Shown: one piece after another, positions 8,874 through 17,224 of the stretch
How the letters are laid out: the number at the start of each line of letters is the position of its first letter
Numbering within the stretch: position 1 is the first letter of the stretch
Source: WHSW01 sp963851045
Lineage (GTDB): Bacteria; Actinomycetota; Thermoleophilia; Solirubrobacterales; 70-9
NCBI GenBank assembly: GCA_963851045.1
Contig: CAWKNC010000002.1
Span: 1,488,001 to 1,552,000, forward strand
DNA: 64,000 nt
Reading direction: 5' to 3'
The notes under the pieces: model-generated
What the model was told of the DNA's origin: nothing
The model's input: the letters and a program-made list of their open reading frames with translations, nothing else
Databases searched by the model: none
Position numbers and translations under genes: made by a program

Positions 8874-9488
8874 TCATCGAGAACCCTCCGCCGCCAGCAG
8901 GCTGTGCTTCATGGCCGGGCCGCCGGCGTACTCCCCGATTGATCCGCCCGAACGCAGAATCCGATGGCACGGGATCACGAGCGGGATCGGGTTGGTGGCG
9001 AGCGCGGTCCCCGCCGCGCGGTAGGCACGCGGATTACCGGCACGCGCGGCAATCTCGCCGTACGTGCTGGTGGCGCCGAACGGCAGCTTCTGGGTCTCGC
9101 GCAGCACCGAGCTATAGAAGCCGGCGCGGACCATGCGCCAATCGAGCTTGAGGTCGAACGCCTGGCGGCTGCCGGCAAAGTACTCGTCAAGCTCGCGCCG
9201 GACGGTGTCGAGGCGGCGAGGCAGCTCGAGCACCCGAGGCGAGACTGCCGCCGCGAGCTGCGCCAAGAACGTTTCTTCGCCGACGCCGGGAAGGGCCAGC
9301 GAGACCAGGCCGCGATCGGTGACCGCGACTTGGATCGGTCCATAGGGCGAGTCGAACCCGGCGTACGCAACGTCAACGAGGCCATCGCGCTCGGCACGCT
9401 CGGCAAACTGACGCGCCGCTGTCGCCGCCACATCGGCGAGACCGCTGCGAAGGTGCGCCTTGATCTCGGGTGTGCTGACTCGGCTCAT
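8874..9488 (-). CDS. ogt: Methylated-DNA-protein-cysteine methyltransferase (Ogt type)
   Basis: The 204-residue protein repairs O6-alkylguanine by suicide transfer to its own Cys. The active site is IPCHRI with Cys174, preceded by the helix-turn-helix wing segment YGEIAARAGNPRAYRAAGTA. ATG at 9488 overlaps the stop of the upstream sigma factor gene (ATGA), so the two should be translated together. The first roughly 42 residues (MSRVSTPEIKAHLRSGLADV and following) are an extension not needed for the methyltransferase fold. The extension is helical and lacks Cys/His zinc ligands; its position suggests a link to the sigma factor. Confidence 0.9.
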   Translation of the reverse strand: MSRVSTPEIKAHLRSGLADVAATAARQFAERAERDGLVDVAYAGFDSPYGPIQVAVTDRGLVSLALPGVGEETFLAQLAAAVSPRVLELPRRLDTVRRELDEYFAGSRQAFDLKLDWRMVRAGFYSSVLRETQKLPFGATSTYGEIAARAGNPRAYRAAGTALATNPIPLVIPCHRILRSGGSIGEYAGGPAMKHSLLAAEGSR

Positions 9489-9994
9489 CGCCGCGCCTCC
9501 TCTCGGTCGAGTGTCTTGCGCAGCGACGCGAGCCCGTCGGCGACCCGCCGGCGGGCAGCCTCCTCGCTGCATTCGAGGGCCGCCGCGATCTCGCGGTATG
9601 GCAGGTCGGCGGCGTAGCGCAGCGCAACCGCTTCACGCTGGGAGTCGCCCAGAGCCCGGACCGCGGACCAAACCTCCCCGCCGAGGTCACCGATCGCCCC
9701 CGTCCCGGCGCCGGGCGCCTCGACCTCAGCCAGATCCTCCCGCGGTTCCGGTCGCCGCGCGCGAGCGCGGTGGTGGTCGATCGCCTTGCTGCGCGCGATG
9801 GTCATCAGCCACGCACGCGGGTGCCGGCCGTCCATCCGCTCGTAACCACGGAAGGCCGCAATGAACGTCTCCTGAAAGCAGTCATCGGCCTCGCTCGGAC
9901 CGACAAAGGCCCGCAAGAAGGCGAGCACGGGCTCGCGATGCTGGTTCAGAAACCGCTGAAACGGAGGCTTCGGCGCTGTGGCGGCGGACTTCAC
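9485..9994 (-). CDS. ECF-type RNA polymerase sigma factor
   Basis: The 169-residue protein has sigma region 2 (about residues 18-85, with DDCFQETFIAAFRGYERMDG and PRAWLMTIARSKAIDHHR). A short linker follows, then sigma region 4 (LGDSQREAVALRYAADLPYREIAAAL... helix-turn-helix). No classical anti-sigma gene is adjacent. Instead it overlaps ogt by four bases, so this is an alkylation-repair/sigma pair. Regulation of the sigma factor itself is not evident from the sequence. Confidence 0.92.
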   Translation of the reverse strand: MKSAATAPKPPFQRFLNQHREPVLAFLRAFVGPSEADDCFQETFIAAFRGYERMDGRHPRAWLMTIARSKAIDHHRARARRPEPREDLAEVEAPGAGTGAIGDLGGEVWSAVRALGDSQREAVALRYAADLPYREIAAALECSEEAARRRVADGLASLRKTLDREEARR

Positions 9995-10078
9995 GGTGCA
10001 TCTCCTCTAACGGCCGTTGGAGCGTATTCGTGAGTCCTAGACTGACCCGGGCAGGTGAAAGCAAAATCGGAGGCGTTG

Positions 10079-10531
10079 ATGACTGGGCGAGGTAAGCGCA
10101 CGTGGATGGCGACGCTGGCGGGCGTAGCAGCAATTGCGGTGGTAGCGGTCGGCGCGGCGAGCGTGCTCGGCGCCGGGGATAAGGCGCCGCGCTACGGCAA
10201 GCTCACGATCGACCTCAGCAAGAGCAAGCCGTCGAAGGGACCTGGCAACCGCCAGGCCAAGCCCAGGATCATCTATCTGAAGAGCGGCGAGACGGCGATC
10301 GATCCAATCGCGATCGGCACGCCCTATCTCGACATCAAGCTCACCGGTTGTCGCAAGGTGATCGACGGCGGCATCCTCACCCAGGACCACGACATCTTCG
10401 TCCAGGGCTCATACGTCGAGAACCCCGGCGAGTACCACGTTCGCATCGGCTTTGACGACGCTGCTGTCGCCGCCGGACCCCATCCGTTCACGATCACCTC
10501 GCATCTGACCTGTCTCAAGGGCGTGAAGTAG
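10079..10531 (+). CDS. Small secreted protein, unknown function
   Basis: ATG at 10079 was chosen over a GTG at 10055 because CGGAGG lies six bases upstream and the protein then begins MTGRGKRTWMATL followed by a signal-anchor stretch. The mature part is about 120 residues with two Cys (LTGCRKVIDGG and HLTCLKG) and beta-rich character, consistent with a secreted domain stabilised by one disulfide. No family was recognised. It is divergent from the sigma-ogt operon, so 9995-10078 holds both promoters. Confidence 0.7.
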   Translation: MTGRGKRTWMATLAGVAAIAVVAVGAASVLGAGDKAPRYGKLTIDLSKSKPSKGPGNRQAKPRIIYLKSGETAIDPIAIGTPYLDIKLTGCRKVIDGGILTQDHDIFVQGSYVENPGEYHVRIGFDDAAVAAGPHPFTITSHLTCLKGVK

Positions 10532-10603
10532 ACCGTGCGTCAGCAAGGTCGCTGTCGCGATCTCGCAACCTCTGTGTCAAGCTCCCAAACTTGCCCATGT
10601 TGG

Positions 10604-10613
10604 GGAACGTTCC
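10604..10613. promoter_or_regulatory. Perfect 10-bp palindrome upstream of a secreted protein gene
   Basis: GGAACGTTCC sits about 28 bases upstream of the ATG at 10641, just before the AGGTAAC ribosome-binding region. Its position and symmetry suit a dimeric regulator site. No regulator gene is nearby and only one copy was noticed, so this is a weak call. Confidence 0.25.
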
Positions 10614-10640
10614 AATAAACGCACGGAGGTAACAACCCAG

Positions 10641-11090
10641 ATGAAACGCAGAATTGCGTTCGCTGCGGCAGCCTGCACGCTCGCCGTACCGGCCATCGCA
10701 TTCGGCCAAACCTTTGCCGGGATCTATGAGGGTGAGATCGAGGGATCGCCCGAGACGACGGTGAAGCTCAAGTTCGACGGCGCCAACCAGCCCGACGGCT
10801 CCACCGACACGCGGGTTCGCGCGTTCAAGGTGCGCAACCTCGCCGTGGAGTGCGACGACGGTGTCGAAGCGGTCCTCGATCACGCAAAGATCAAGGGCAG
10901 CATCAAGGTCGGCGACGGAAAGAACTTCCGCGTTCGCGACGACAACAACAAGACCGTCTACAAGGTCCGCGGTCGCATCGGTGTTAACAAGGCCTTTGGC
11001 AGGTTCCGCCTCGCCGGCAAGATCGTCGGCACCGACGGCGTAGTGCGCGAGTGTGATTCGGGCGCACGCGCCTGGATCGCGCGCCCGTAG
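10641..11090 (+). CDS. Small secreted beta-rich protein, unknown function
   Basis: The 149-residue precursor has a clear signal peptide (MKRRIAFAAAACTLAVPAIA) and is preceded by GGAGGTAAC. The mature part begins GQTFAGIYEGEIEGSPETTV and contains two Cys (VECDDGVEA and VRECDSGAR), suggesting a single disulfide. Similar size and arrangement to the neighbouring secreted protein at 10079, without obvious sequence identity. Function not recognised. Confidence 0.72.
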   Translation: MKRRIAFAAAACTLAVPAIAFGQTFAGIYEGEIEGSPETTVKLKFDGANQPDGSTDTRVRAFKVRNLAVECDDGVEAVLDHAKIKGSIKVGDGKNFRVRDDNNKTVYKVRGRIGVNKAFGRFRLAGKIVGTDGVVRECDSGARAWIARP

Positions 11091-11126
11091 CGCGCTTCCG
11101 GATTCGAAAGTGAGCGGTCTCCCGGC

Positions 11127-11399
11127 TCAGCCGGGGGATCGCATCGCTGCTTCGATGCCCTGCAGGCGCTCGCGCTCTCCGGTCGGCAGGGTCACGTAGA
11201 CGGCACCGTCACGCTCGAACCGGCTTCGCGGTTCCATCACGATCATTCCGGTGGGTCGACCGCGGTCGTCAAAGGTCCAGACGTCCCCCTCGGGCGTTGA
11301 TTCACGTGAGGCATCGCGCGTTTGCGCGATCCGCGCGTAGAGGACGTCGCTGGGCGGGTCGTAGGTGACGTAGGGAAACGAGTAGCGGCCGGTTCGCAC
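11127..11399 (-). CDS. DUF2283-like small protein
   Basis: This 90-residue protein contains VTYDPPSDVLYARIAQT and DVWTFDDRGRPTGMIVMEP, matching the pattern of DUF2283 (a short beta domain with YD..D.LY... and D.DG...G.E). Family function is unknown; some members neighbour toxin-antitoxin or regulatory genes. The call rests on the motif spacing only. It starts just upstream of the moaB-like gene's end on the same strand. Confidence 0.6.
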   Translation of the reverse strand: MRTGRYSFPYVTYDPPSDVLYARIAQTRDASRESTPEGDVWTFDDRGRPTGMIVMEPRSRFERDGAVYVTLPTGERERLQGIEAAMRSPG

Positions 11400-11429
11400 T
11401 GTTCGGTGATAGCAGGGTCGCCGACCGTC

Positions 11430-11927
11430 TCAACGGTGACTGTCACGCCGGCCGCTGAGCAGACCGACCGCGTGCGGGATCGCCTTGGCGATGGCCGCTC
11501 CGGCCTGTTCGATCGCCGGGGGGTTACCCGGGAAGTTCACGATCAGCGCCGCGCCGCGCGTGCCGCTCAAGCCGCGGGACGTCATCCACATCGCGGTGTG
11601 CTCGCGGGAGGCGGCGCGCATCGCCTCGCCGAATCCCGGCGCCTCGCGCTCGATCACGTCACGCGTGGCCTCCGGCGTTACGTCGTCGGGCGCGAAGCCG
11701 GTGCCGCCCGTGGTCAGGATCAGGTTGCACAAGCCGGAATCGGCCCAGTAGGCAAGCCGCTCGGCCAGCGTGTCACGCTCGTCGGGGATCACCTCCGCCG
11801 CCTCGATCCGGGCGCCGAGGCCCTCTGCATATGCGGCAAGGGCGGGGCCGCCGGCGTCGAAGGCCTCGCCACCTGCGCGGGAGGTGGAGACAGTGATCAC
11901 CACCGCCCTGATCTCGACCGCGTTCAC
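11430..11927 (-). CDS. moaB: MoaB/Mog family molybdopterin adenylyltransferase
   Basis: The 165-residue protein has the MoCF fold: VVITVSTSRAGGEAFDAGGP, then LILTTGGTGFAPDDVTPEAT (TTGGTG motif), and NFPGNPPAIEQ (the P-G-x-P loop). The enzyme adenylates molybdopterin before Mo insertion by MoeA. The GTG start at 11927 overlaps the stop of the MoaD-E-C fusion gene by four bases (GTGA), so translation is coupled. It belongs to the moeA - moaDEC - moaB run on this strand. Confidence 0.9.
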   Translation of the reverse strand: MNAVEIRAVVITVSTSRAGGEAFDAGGPALAAYAEGLGARIEAAEVIPDERDTLAERLAYWADSGLCNLILTTGGTGFAPDDVTPEATRDVIEREAPGFGEAMRAASREHTAMWMTSRGLSGTRGAALIVNFPGNPPAIEQAGAAIAKAIPHAVGLLSGRRDSHR

Positions 11928-13087
11928 TCCCGGCGCCAGTCGCCGCTCTTGCCGCCGGTCTTGGAGATCAATTCGACCGCCTCGATGGACACGCCCTTCT
12001 CGAGGCCCTTGACCATGTCGTAGACCGTCAGGGCGGCAACGGCACACGCGGTCATCGCCTCCATCTCGACACCGGTGCGCGCGGTTGTTCCGGCCGTGGC
12101 TGTCAGGGTCACGAGGCCAGCGGCGGCGTCGACCTCCCCCTCCACGTCGACGAAGTCGAGCCCGAGCGGGTGGGCGAGCGGGATCAGCTCGCCGGTTCGC
12201 TTCGCGGCACCGATACCGGCGATTCTCGCCGTGCCGAGGACGTCGCCCTTGGGCGCGTCGCCAGCTGCGAGTGCGCCAGCTGTCCGAGTCGACATCCGCA
12301 CCTTTCCGCGAGCGACGGCCCGGCGCTCGGTCACGGCCTTTGCCCCGACATCGACCATCCGGGCGCTGCCCGCGTCATCGAGGTGAGTCAGCTTGGTGAG
12401 ACGCGGGGCGCCATCCGCCGGCGGCTGTGCACCATCGACCCAGCGTGCGCTCTCCGTGGCACCCTCTGCCTCGATTTCCCGCTTCCAAATCGGTGCCTCC
12501 GCCTTGATGCGGTCGATCGCTTCCCGGGCCCCCGCGAAGGCCTCGCCGCGATGGGCGGCCGAGACGGCAACGATCACGCTCGGCTCGCCGAGAGGGACGC
12601 CGCCGACGCGGTGCTCTGCCGCCGCGGCCTCGAGTCCGTGGGCCGCGGTCGCAGCGTCAAGGATCGCGGCAATCCGCTCGGTAGCCATCTCGCCGTATGC
12701 CTCGTACTCGAGCCGGTCGACGTCGCGGGTGGTTCCGCAAAAGACCACGAGCGCACCGGCACCGGGGCGCCCGACCGCGGCCACCAGATCGTCGACCGAG
12801 AGGGCGTCCGCGGTGACGCGGGCGTGGACGGCGCCGCCGCTCACCGGGGGTATCAACGCAAGCTCGTCCCCGGCGGCGATTGCCGCATCGCCGTGGACGT
12901 ACTCGCGATTGAGCGCCACCCGGATCGGCATTCGCGCGATCAACTCCGACAGCTCTGGGCGCTGGCCGGCCGCGGCGACCGCGTCGTCGACGGTTGCGCC
13001 CTCGGCAAGCTCGACGATGACCCGGTCGGTGCCGGCGCGCTCGCGCAGGATTGCGAACAGGCGAAGCTCGACCTCCATGTCGCGCAT
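11924..13087 (-). CDS. Triple-fusion molybdenum cofactor protein MoaD-MoaE-MoaC
   Basis: One 387-residue chain holds three complete domains. Residues 1-85 are a ubiquitin-like MoaD ending in Gly84-Gly85 (IPPVSGG). Residues 86 to about 225 are MoaE, the large molybdopterin synthase subunit, with the RIKAEAPIWKRE catalytic-lysine segment near 193-204. From about 226 on is MoaC, cyclic pyranopterin monophosphate synthase, with RTGELIPLAHPL, TGVEMEAMTACAV and SKTGGKSGDW. The MoaD Gly-Gly must be a free C-terminus to carry sulfur, so cleavage after Gly85 is implied; a MoaD-MoaE fusion in mycobacteria (MoaX) is known to be processed. An in-frame ATG at residue 4 is an alternative start. Confidence 0.92.
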   Translation of the reverse strand: MRDMEVELRLFAILRERAGTDRVIVELAEGATVDDAVAAAGQRPELSELIARMPIRVALNREYVHGDAAIAAGDELALIPPVSGGAVHARVTADALSVDDLVAAVGRPGAGALVVFCGTTRDVDRLEYEAYGEMATERIAAILDAATAAHGLEAAAAEHRVGGVPLGEPSVIVAVSAAHRGEAFAGAREAIDRIKAEAPIWKREIEAEGATESARWVDGAQPPADGAPRLTKLTHLDDAGSARMVDVGAKAVTERRAVARGKVRMSTRTAGALAAGDAPKGDVLGTARIAGIGAAKRTGELIPLAHPLGLDFVDVEGEVDAAAGLVTLTATAGTTARTGVEMEAMTACAVAALTVYDMVKGLEKGVSIEAVELISKTGGKSGDWRRE

Positions 13088-13100
13088 CGTAGGCGGCCAG

Positions 13101-14312
13101 CTACAGCAGCTCTATCTCGACCCGCTCACCCGCCGCGATGTCGCCGGACTCGGCCGCCACGATCGCCAGCGCGTCAGCGCCGAGCATCGAGGTCAGCACG
13201 TGCGAACCCTGTTCCTTGGTCGGGCGTGCGTGCCAGCCGTCGTCGCGAAGCTCGAGGCGCACCCGAACGAGATGGGCGCGACCCGGCTGCTTGGGGTAGC
13301 GCTCGTCGAGGATCGCCGTCGCGCGTGGTTGCTCAGCGTCGCTCGCACCCAGCAGCGCGCGGATGGCGGGGCGGGCGAAAAGCAGGAAGGTGACCATCGC
13401 CGAAACCGGGTTGCCAGGGAGGCCGAACACAAGGGTGCCGGATGGCGCGACGCCGAAATACGTCGGCTTGCCCGGCCTCAGGGCCACGCCCCAGAACACC
13501 TGCTCGACCCCGAGCGCCTCGAGCGCCGGCCGCACGTGATCGTGCTCGCCCACGGACACCCCGCCCGAGACGACGACGGCGTCGGCGTCCTCCAGCGCCG
13601 CGGCAAGCGCCTCCCGGGTGGCGTCGCGGTCGTCGCCGACGATGCGTGAGCCGACGTGGTCGCCACCGGCCCGCTCGATCAGAGCCGCGAGGGCGTAGGC
13701 GTTGGAGTTGCGAACCGTGCCGGGATCAAGCGGCGCTCCGGGCTCGCGCAGCTCGTCGCCGGTGGTCAGCACCACCACCCGTGGCCGGCGCGCGCACTCG
13801 ACCTCCGCGAGCCCAACCGACGCGATCACGCCGGCCGCCGCCGGATCGATCTCACCACCGGCGGCGAGCACCGTCTCGCCGGCCTCGACGTCCTCCCCCG
13901 CCCGGCGAATGTTGGCGCCGAGGGCGGGGCTCACGCTGATTGCAACCTCGGAATCGCCGCCGTCGGTGTCCTCGACGCGGACCACCGTGTCAGCGCCATC
14001 CGGAACCATCGCGCCGGTCGAGATCGCAAAGGCCTCGCCGGGCCGCAGCGGGCGGTCCGCTGGATGGCCCGCGCGCGACTCCCCGGCCACGGCAAGCGTG
14101 ATCGGCGTCTCCGTGAGGTCGGCAGCGCGTACCGCGTAGCCGTCCATGGCCGAGTTGTCGAAACCGGGGATCGCGTCGGCGCTGGTGACATCGGCGGCGA
14201 GGACGCGTCCGAGCACGTCCGTCACGGCGACGACTTCGGCCTCCAGCGGTCCCTGCACACGCGCGAGAACGAGCTCGCGGGCACGGCCTATATCGGTGAG
14301 CTCGGTGCGCAT
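13101..14312 (-). CDS. moeA: Molybdopterin molybdenumtransferase MoeA
   Basis: The 403-residue enzyme inserts molybdate into adenylated molybdopterin. It shows the N-terminal GFDNSAMDGYAV signature (about residues 48-59), ISTGAMVPDGADTVV, and in the MoCF-like core VVVLTTGDEL, AVVVSGGVSVGEHDH and FGLPGNPVSAMV. It is complete and canonical in length. It lies immediately upstream of the MoaDEC fusion on the same strand with a 13-base gap, supporting one operon. It is divergent from mobA. Confidence 0.95.
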   Translation of the reverse strand: MRTELTDIGRARELVLARVQGPLEAEVVAVTDVLGRVLAADVTSADAIPGFDNSAMDGYAVRAADLTETPITLAVAGESRAGHPADRPLRPGEAFAISTGAMVPDGADTVVRVEDTDGGDSEVAISVSPALGANIRRAGEDVEAGETVLAAGGEIDPAAAGVIASVGLAEVECARRPRVVVLTTGDELREPGAPLDPGTVRNSNAYALAALIERAGGDHVGSRIVGDDRDATREALAAALEDADAVVVSGGVSVGEHDHVRPALEALGVEQVFWGVALRPGKPTYFGVAPSGTLVFGLPGNPVSAMVTFLLFARPAIRALLGASDAEQPRATAILDERYPKQPGRAHLVRVRLELRDDGWHARPTKEQGSHVLTSMLGADALAIVAAESGDIAAGERVEIELL

Positions 14313-14350
14313 TTCGCGCGGCGAGCCTAATCCAGTGGGACACTGGGTAT

Positions 14351-15004
14351 GTGAAACGACCTGTGACTGTCGGCGCTGTATTAGCTGGAGGCCTCAGCCG
14401 CCGCATGGGCGTTCCCAAGCCCATGGCCGAGCTCGCAAGTCGGCCGCTCGTCTCCCGGGTCGTGAGCATCGTCGGCTCGGCCGGGCTCGAGCCCGTCGTC
14501 GTCGCAAAGCCCGACACGCCGCTCCCCCGCCTCGACTGCCGCGTCCTCAGCGAGCCAAGCGAGCCGCATCATCCCCTCACAGGTCTCGTCGCCGCGCTCG
14601 GCGCCAGCGCCGGTCGCCCCGTGGTCGTGATCGCCTGCGACATGCCGCTGATTCCGGCGCGACTGATCTCGTGGGTCGCCCAGCTGGAGGAGGAGGTGGC
14701 GATCTGCGAAGCCGACGGGCGCCTGCAACCGCTGCTGGGGCGCTACTCCCCGGCGGTGTGCGAGCGCCTGGCGGAGTCGCTCACGCGCGGCGAGTCGATG
14801 CGCGACGCGGTGACCGCGCTCGACCCGTTCATCGTCACCGAGGACAAGATCGCCCGCTTCGGTGATCCGCAGCGCATCTTCTTCAACATCAACGCGCCTG
14901 AGGACCTGGCGGCCGCCGAGACGATGCTGAAGGGCGGCCGCTTCTCGATCGCGCGGTTCAGGGCCGAGCGGGCTCGGCGCGGCGACTCGCCCGCGACGGC
15001 GTGA
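14351..15004 (+). CDS. mobA: Molybdenum cofactor guanylyltransferase MobA-like
   Basis: The 217-residue nucleotidyltransferase has the nucleotide-binding N-terminus VGAVLAGGLSRRMGVPKPMA and VVIACDMPLIP carrying the metal-binding Asp. The family converts Mo-molybdopterin to the guanine dinucleotide form used by formate-dehydrogenase-type enzymes, which fits the adjacent molybdoenzyme. Its 3' end overlaps the convergent molybdoenzyme gene by 47 bases. Confidence 0.88.
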   Translation: MKRPVTVGAVLAGGLSRRMGVPKPMAELASRPLVSRVVSIVGSAGLEPVVVAKPDTPLPRLDCRVLSEPSEPHHPLTGLVAALGASAGRPVVVIACDMPLIPARLISWVAQLEEEVAICEADGRLQPLLGRYSPAVCERLAESLTRGESMRDAVTALDPFIVTEDKIARFGDPQRIFFNINAPEDLAAAETMLKGGRFSIARFRAERARRGDSPATA

Positions 15005-17216
15005 TCGTCACACGCGCGTTGTAGTCGGGAACGCGAGCCTCGGGCGAGAGCCGGCCCGGCGAAATCAGCACGTTGCCCTCGGGCCAGTGCACCTCAACGT
15101 TGCCCGCGGCAATGGGAGCGATAAACGCGCTCGCGGTCAGCTCGCCGAAGTCGGACCGGATCAGCACCTCGTCGCCCTCGGCCAGGTCGAGCCGCGCTGC
15201 GTCGGTGGCGCTGATGAAAACCGCGTCGCGAGTCGCACCGGTGAGCTTGTCGCCCTTCGCCTGGACCATCGAGTTGAACTGCTTGCCGCGGCGCGTCGAG
15301 AGGACGAGCCGGCCGTCATCGGCGACCGGTTCGCCGATCTTTGGCCGATTGAAATGCGCCTTACCGTCCGGCGTCGGGAAGATCCAGCGCTCGCACAGCA
15401 TCGGACCGCCGTACTGAAAGGAATCCCCCTCCTCGGACAGGTCCTCGATCCCCGCGTAAAGATCGACGGTTTCCCCGATCTCGGCACGCATCTGCGGCGT
15501 TCCGGCGAATCGCACGCGGCTGGCGATCTCGGGGCGAACGCTTGCCGCGAGCTCGCCCAGCACGTCGAACTCCGGGCGCGCCTCATCGATCCGGGGCCCT
15601 GGAATCTCCGGACTGAAGATGATTCGCCGCTCGGTCGAGGTCTCGGTGATCCCGCCGGGGATCTCATAGCGGGTGGTCGCGGGCAGCAAGAGGACGGCCT
15701 CGGCCGGCTCGACGAACATCTGCGGCGAGAGCACAATGTCCATGTGGATCCGCAGCGGGATCTGCGCAAGGGCCGCGCGGACCCACTCGGGATCGGGCAG
15801 GACCTCGAGGAAGTTGCCACCTGCCGAAAAGAGCATGTCGAGCTCGCCTCGCGCCGCTGCCTCGATCATCTCCGGCGCGGTCAGCCCCTCTGTCGCCGGC
15901 ACCTCGAAGCCCCACGTGCGCGAAAGCTCAGCCGCGCTCTCGGCGCCGACTGGGATGCCCCCCGGAAACGCCGTCGAGTAGCAGCCCATCTCGGCGCCGC
16001 CCTGCACGCCGGAGTGGCCGCGAATCGGCATCACGCCACATCCCTCGCGGCCGACGAATCCCCGCGAAAGAGCGAGATTGATGATCGCTCGGACGTTGTC
16101 CTCGCCGGTGGTGTGCTGGGTCACCCCCATCGACCAGACAAACACAGCGCGTCTCGCCTCCCCCACGATCCGCGCAAACTCGAGCATCTCCTCGCGACTC
16201 GTTGCCGACAGGGCCTCGAGCGTTGCCCAGTCGGTCGCGGCCAGTTCGTCGGCGAGCTCGCTGAAGCCGACGGTGTGCTGGGCGACGAAGTTCGAGTCGA
16301 TCCAGTGTTGGTCGATCATGTGCTTGAGCACGCCCGAGAGAAAGCCGATGTCGCCGCCGGTCCCGATCGGGAAGTAGCGATCGGTGATCTTGGTTCCGAA
16401 GAGGGCGCTCTCCACGTTCGAGGGGATCCAGTAGCGCTCCATGCCGGGCTCGCGGTAGGGGTTGATCGAGACGACCTTCGTTCCCGCCTTCTTCGCCAGG
16501 TGCAGATACTTCGTCGCCACCGGCTGGTTGTTTGCGACGTTCGACCCGATGAAGACGACGAGATCGGTGCCGATCCAGTCCTTGTAGGAACAGGTCGTCG
16601 CCCCGACGCCGAGGGCCTCCTTGATCCCGAAGGTGCTGGGCGAGTGACAGACCCGCGCGGCGTTGTCGATCGAGTTGGTCCCCAGCGCGCGGACGGCCTT
16701 CTGCACGCCGTAGTAGCCCTCATTCGTCATTCCGCGAGAGGTCAAATAAAAGGCGAGGCGATCGGGATCAGAAGCGATGACCCGCTCGGCCATCAACCCA
16801 ATCGCGTCGTCCCAGGAGATCCGGTCGAACCCGGGCTCGCCGGCTCGGCGGAGCATCGGGTGCGGCAGCCGACCGAGCTCGCGCAGCTCGCCGGCGCGCA
16901 TGCCGGCGAGCGCTTCAGCATCGGCGAGGGGCGCGGGGTCGAGCGCGCCCATCGTGTTCAGCCGCAGCAGGCGCAGGCGGATGTTGCACAGGTGGGTCCC
17001 GTCCAGAGTCCAGTCGCGCATGCCCTTGGTTCCGAGCGCGCATCCGTCGCAGCAGCCATGGCTGAGGATCCGCCAGGCATACGCTGCGTTGTCGCGGTTC
17101 TCCCACGCGGCGCGGAAAACCTCGTCGTAGTTCGATGCGTGCTGCTCGCCGATGCCGAACGGCTTGAGGCTGGCCCAGTTGGACGGGGTCGGCCGACGTT
17201 TGGGCTTGCGCAGCAT
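14958..17216 (-). CDS. FdhF/YdeP-type molybdopterin oxidoreductase (formate dehydrogenase-like)
   Basis: The 752-residue enzyme carries an N-terminal Cys cluster, HGCCDGCALG (Cys55, 56, 59) plus Cys77, atypical relative to classic 4Fe-4S FdhF and like the YdeP subgroup. The probable molybdenum ligand is Cys190 in ARVCHSPSTFG, at the place of selenocysteine/cysteine in formate dehydrogenases. The C-terminal molydop-binding domain contains VLSTRRGKQFNSMV. Substrate may be formate, but the subgroup is not firmly assigned. It is divergent from the fdhD-like gene by only 8 bases, matching the need of such enzymes for FdhD. Confidence 0.9.
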   Translation of the reverse strand: MLRKPKRRPTPSNWASLKPFGIGEQHASNYDEVFRAAWENRDNAAYAWRILSHGCCDGCALGTKGMRDWTLDGTHLCNIRLRLLRLNTMGALDPAPLADAEALAGMRAGELRELGRLPHPMLRRAGEPGFDRISWDDAIGLMAERVIASDPDRLAFYLTSRGMTNEGYYGVQKAVRALGTNSIDNAARVCHSPSTFGIKEALGVGATTCSYKDWIGTDLVVFIGSNVANNQPVATKYLHLAKKAGTKVVSINPYREPGMERYWIPSNVESALFGTKITDRYFPIGTGGDIGFLSGVLKHMIDQHWIDSNFVAQHTVGFSELADELAATDWATLEALSATSREEMLEFARIVGEARRAVFVWSMGVTQHTTGEDNVRAIINLALSRGFVGREGCGVMPIRGHSGVQGGAEMGCYSTAFPGGIPVGAESAAELSRTWGFEVPATEGLTAPEMIEAAARGELDMLFSAGGNFLEVLPDPEWVRAALAQIPLRIHMDIVLSPQMFVEPAEAVLLLPATTRYEIPGGITETSTERRIIFSPEIPGPRIDEARPEFDVLGELAASVRPEIASRVRFAGTPQMRAEIGETVDLYAGIEDLSEEGDSFQYGGPMLCERWIFPTPDGKAHFNRPKIGEPVADDGRLVLSTRRGKQFNSMVQAKGDKLTGATRDAVFISATDAARLDLAEGDEVLIRSDFGELTASAFIAPIAAGNVEVHWPEGNVLISPGRLSPEARVPDYNARVTITPSRASRRAEPARP

Positions 17217-17224
17217 CCGTCCCT

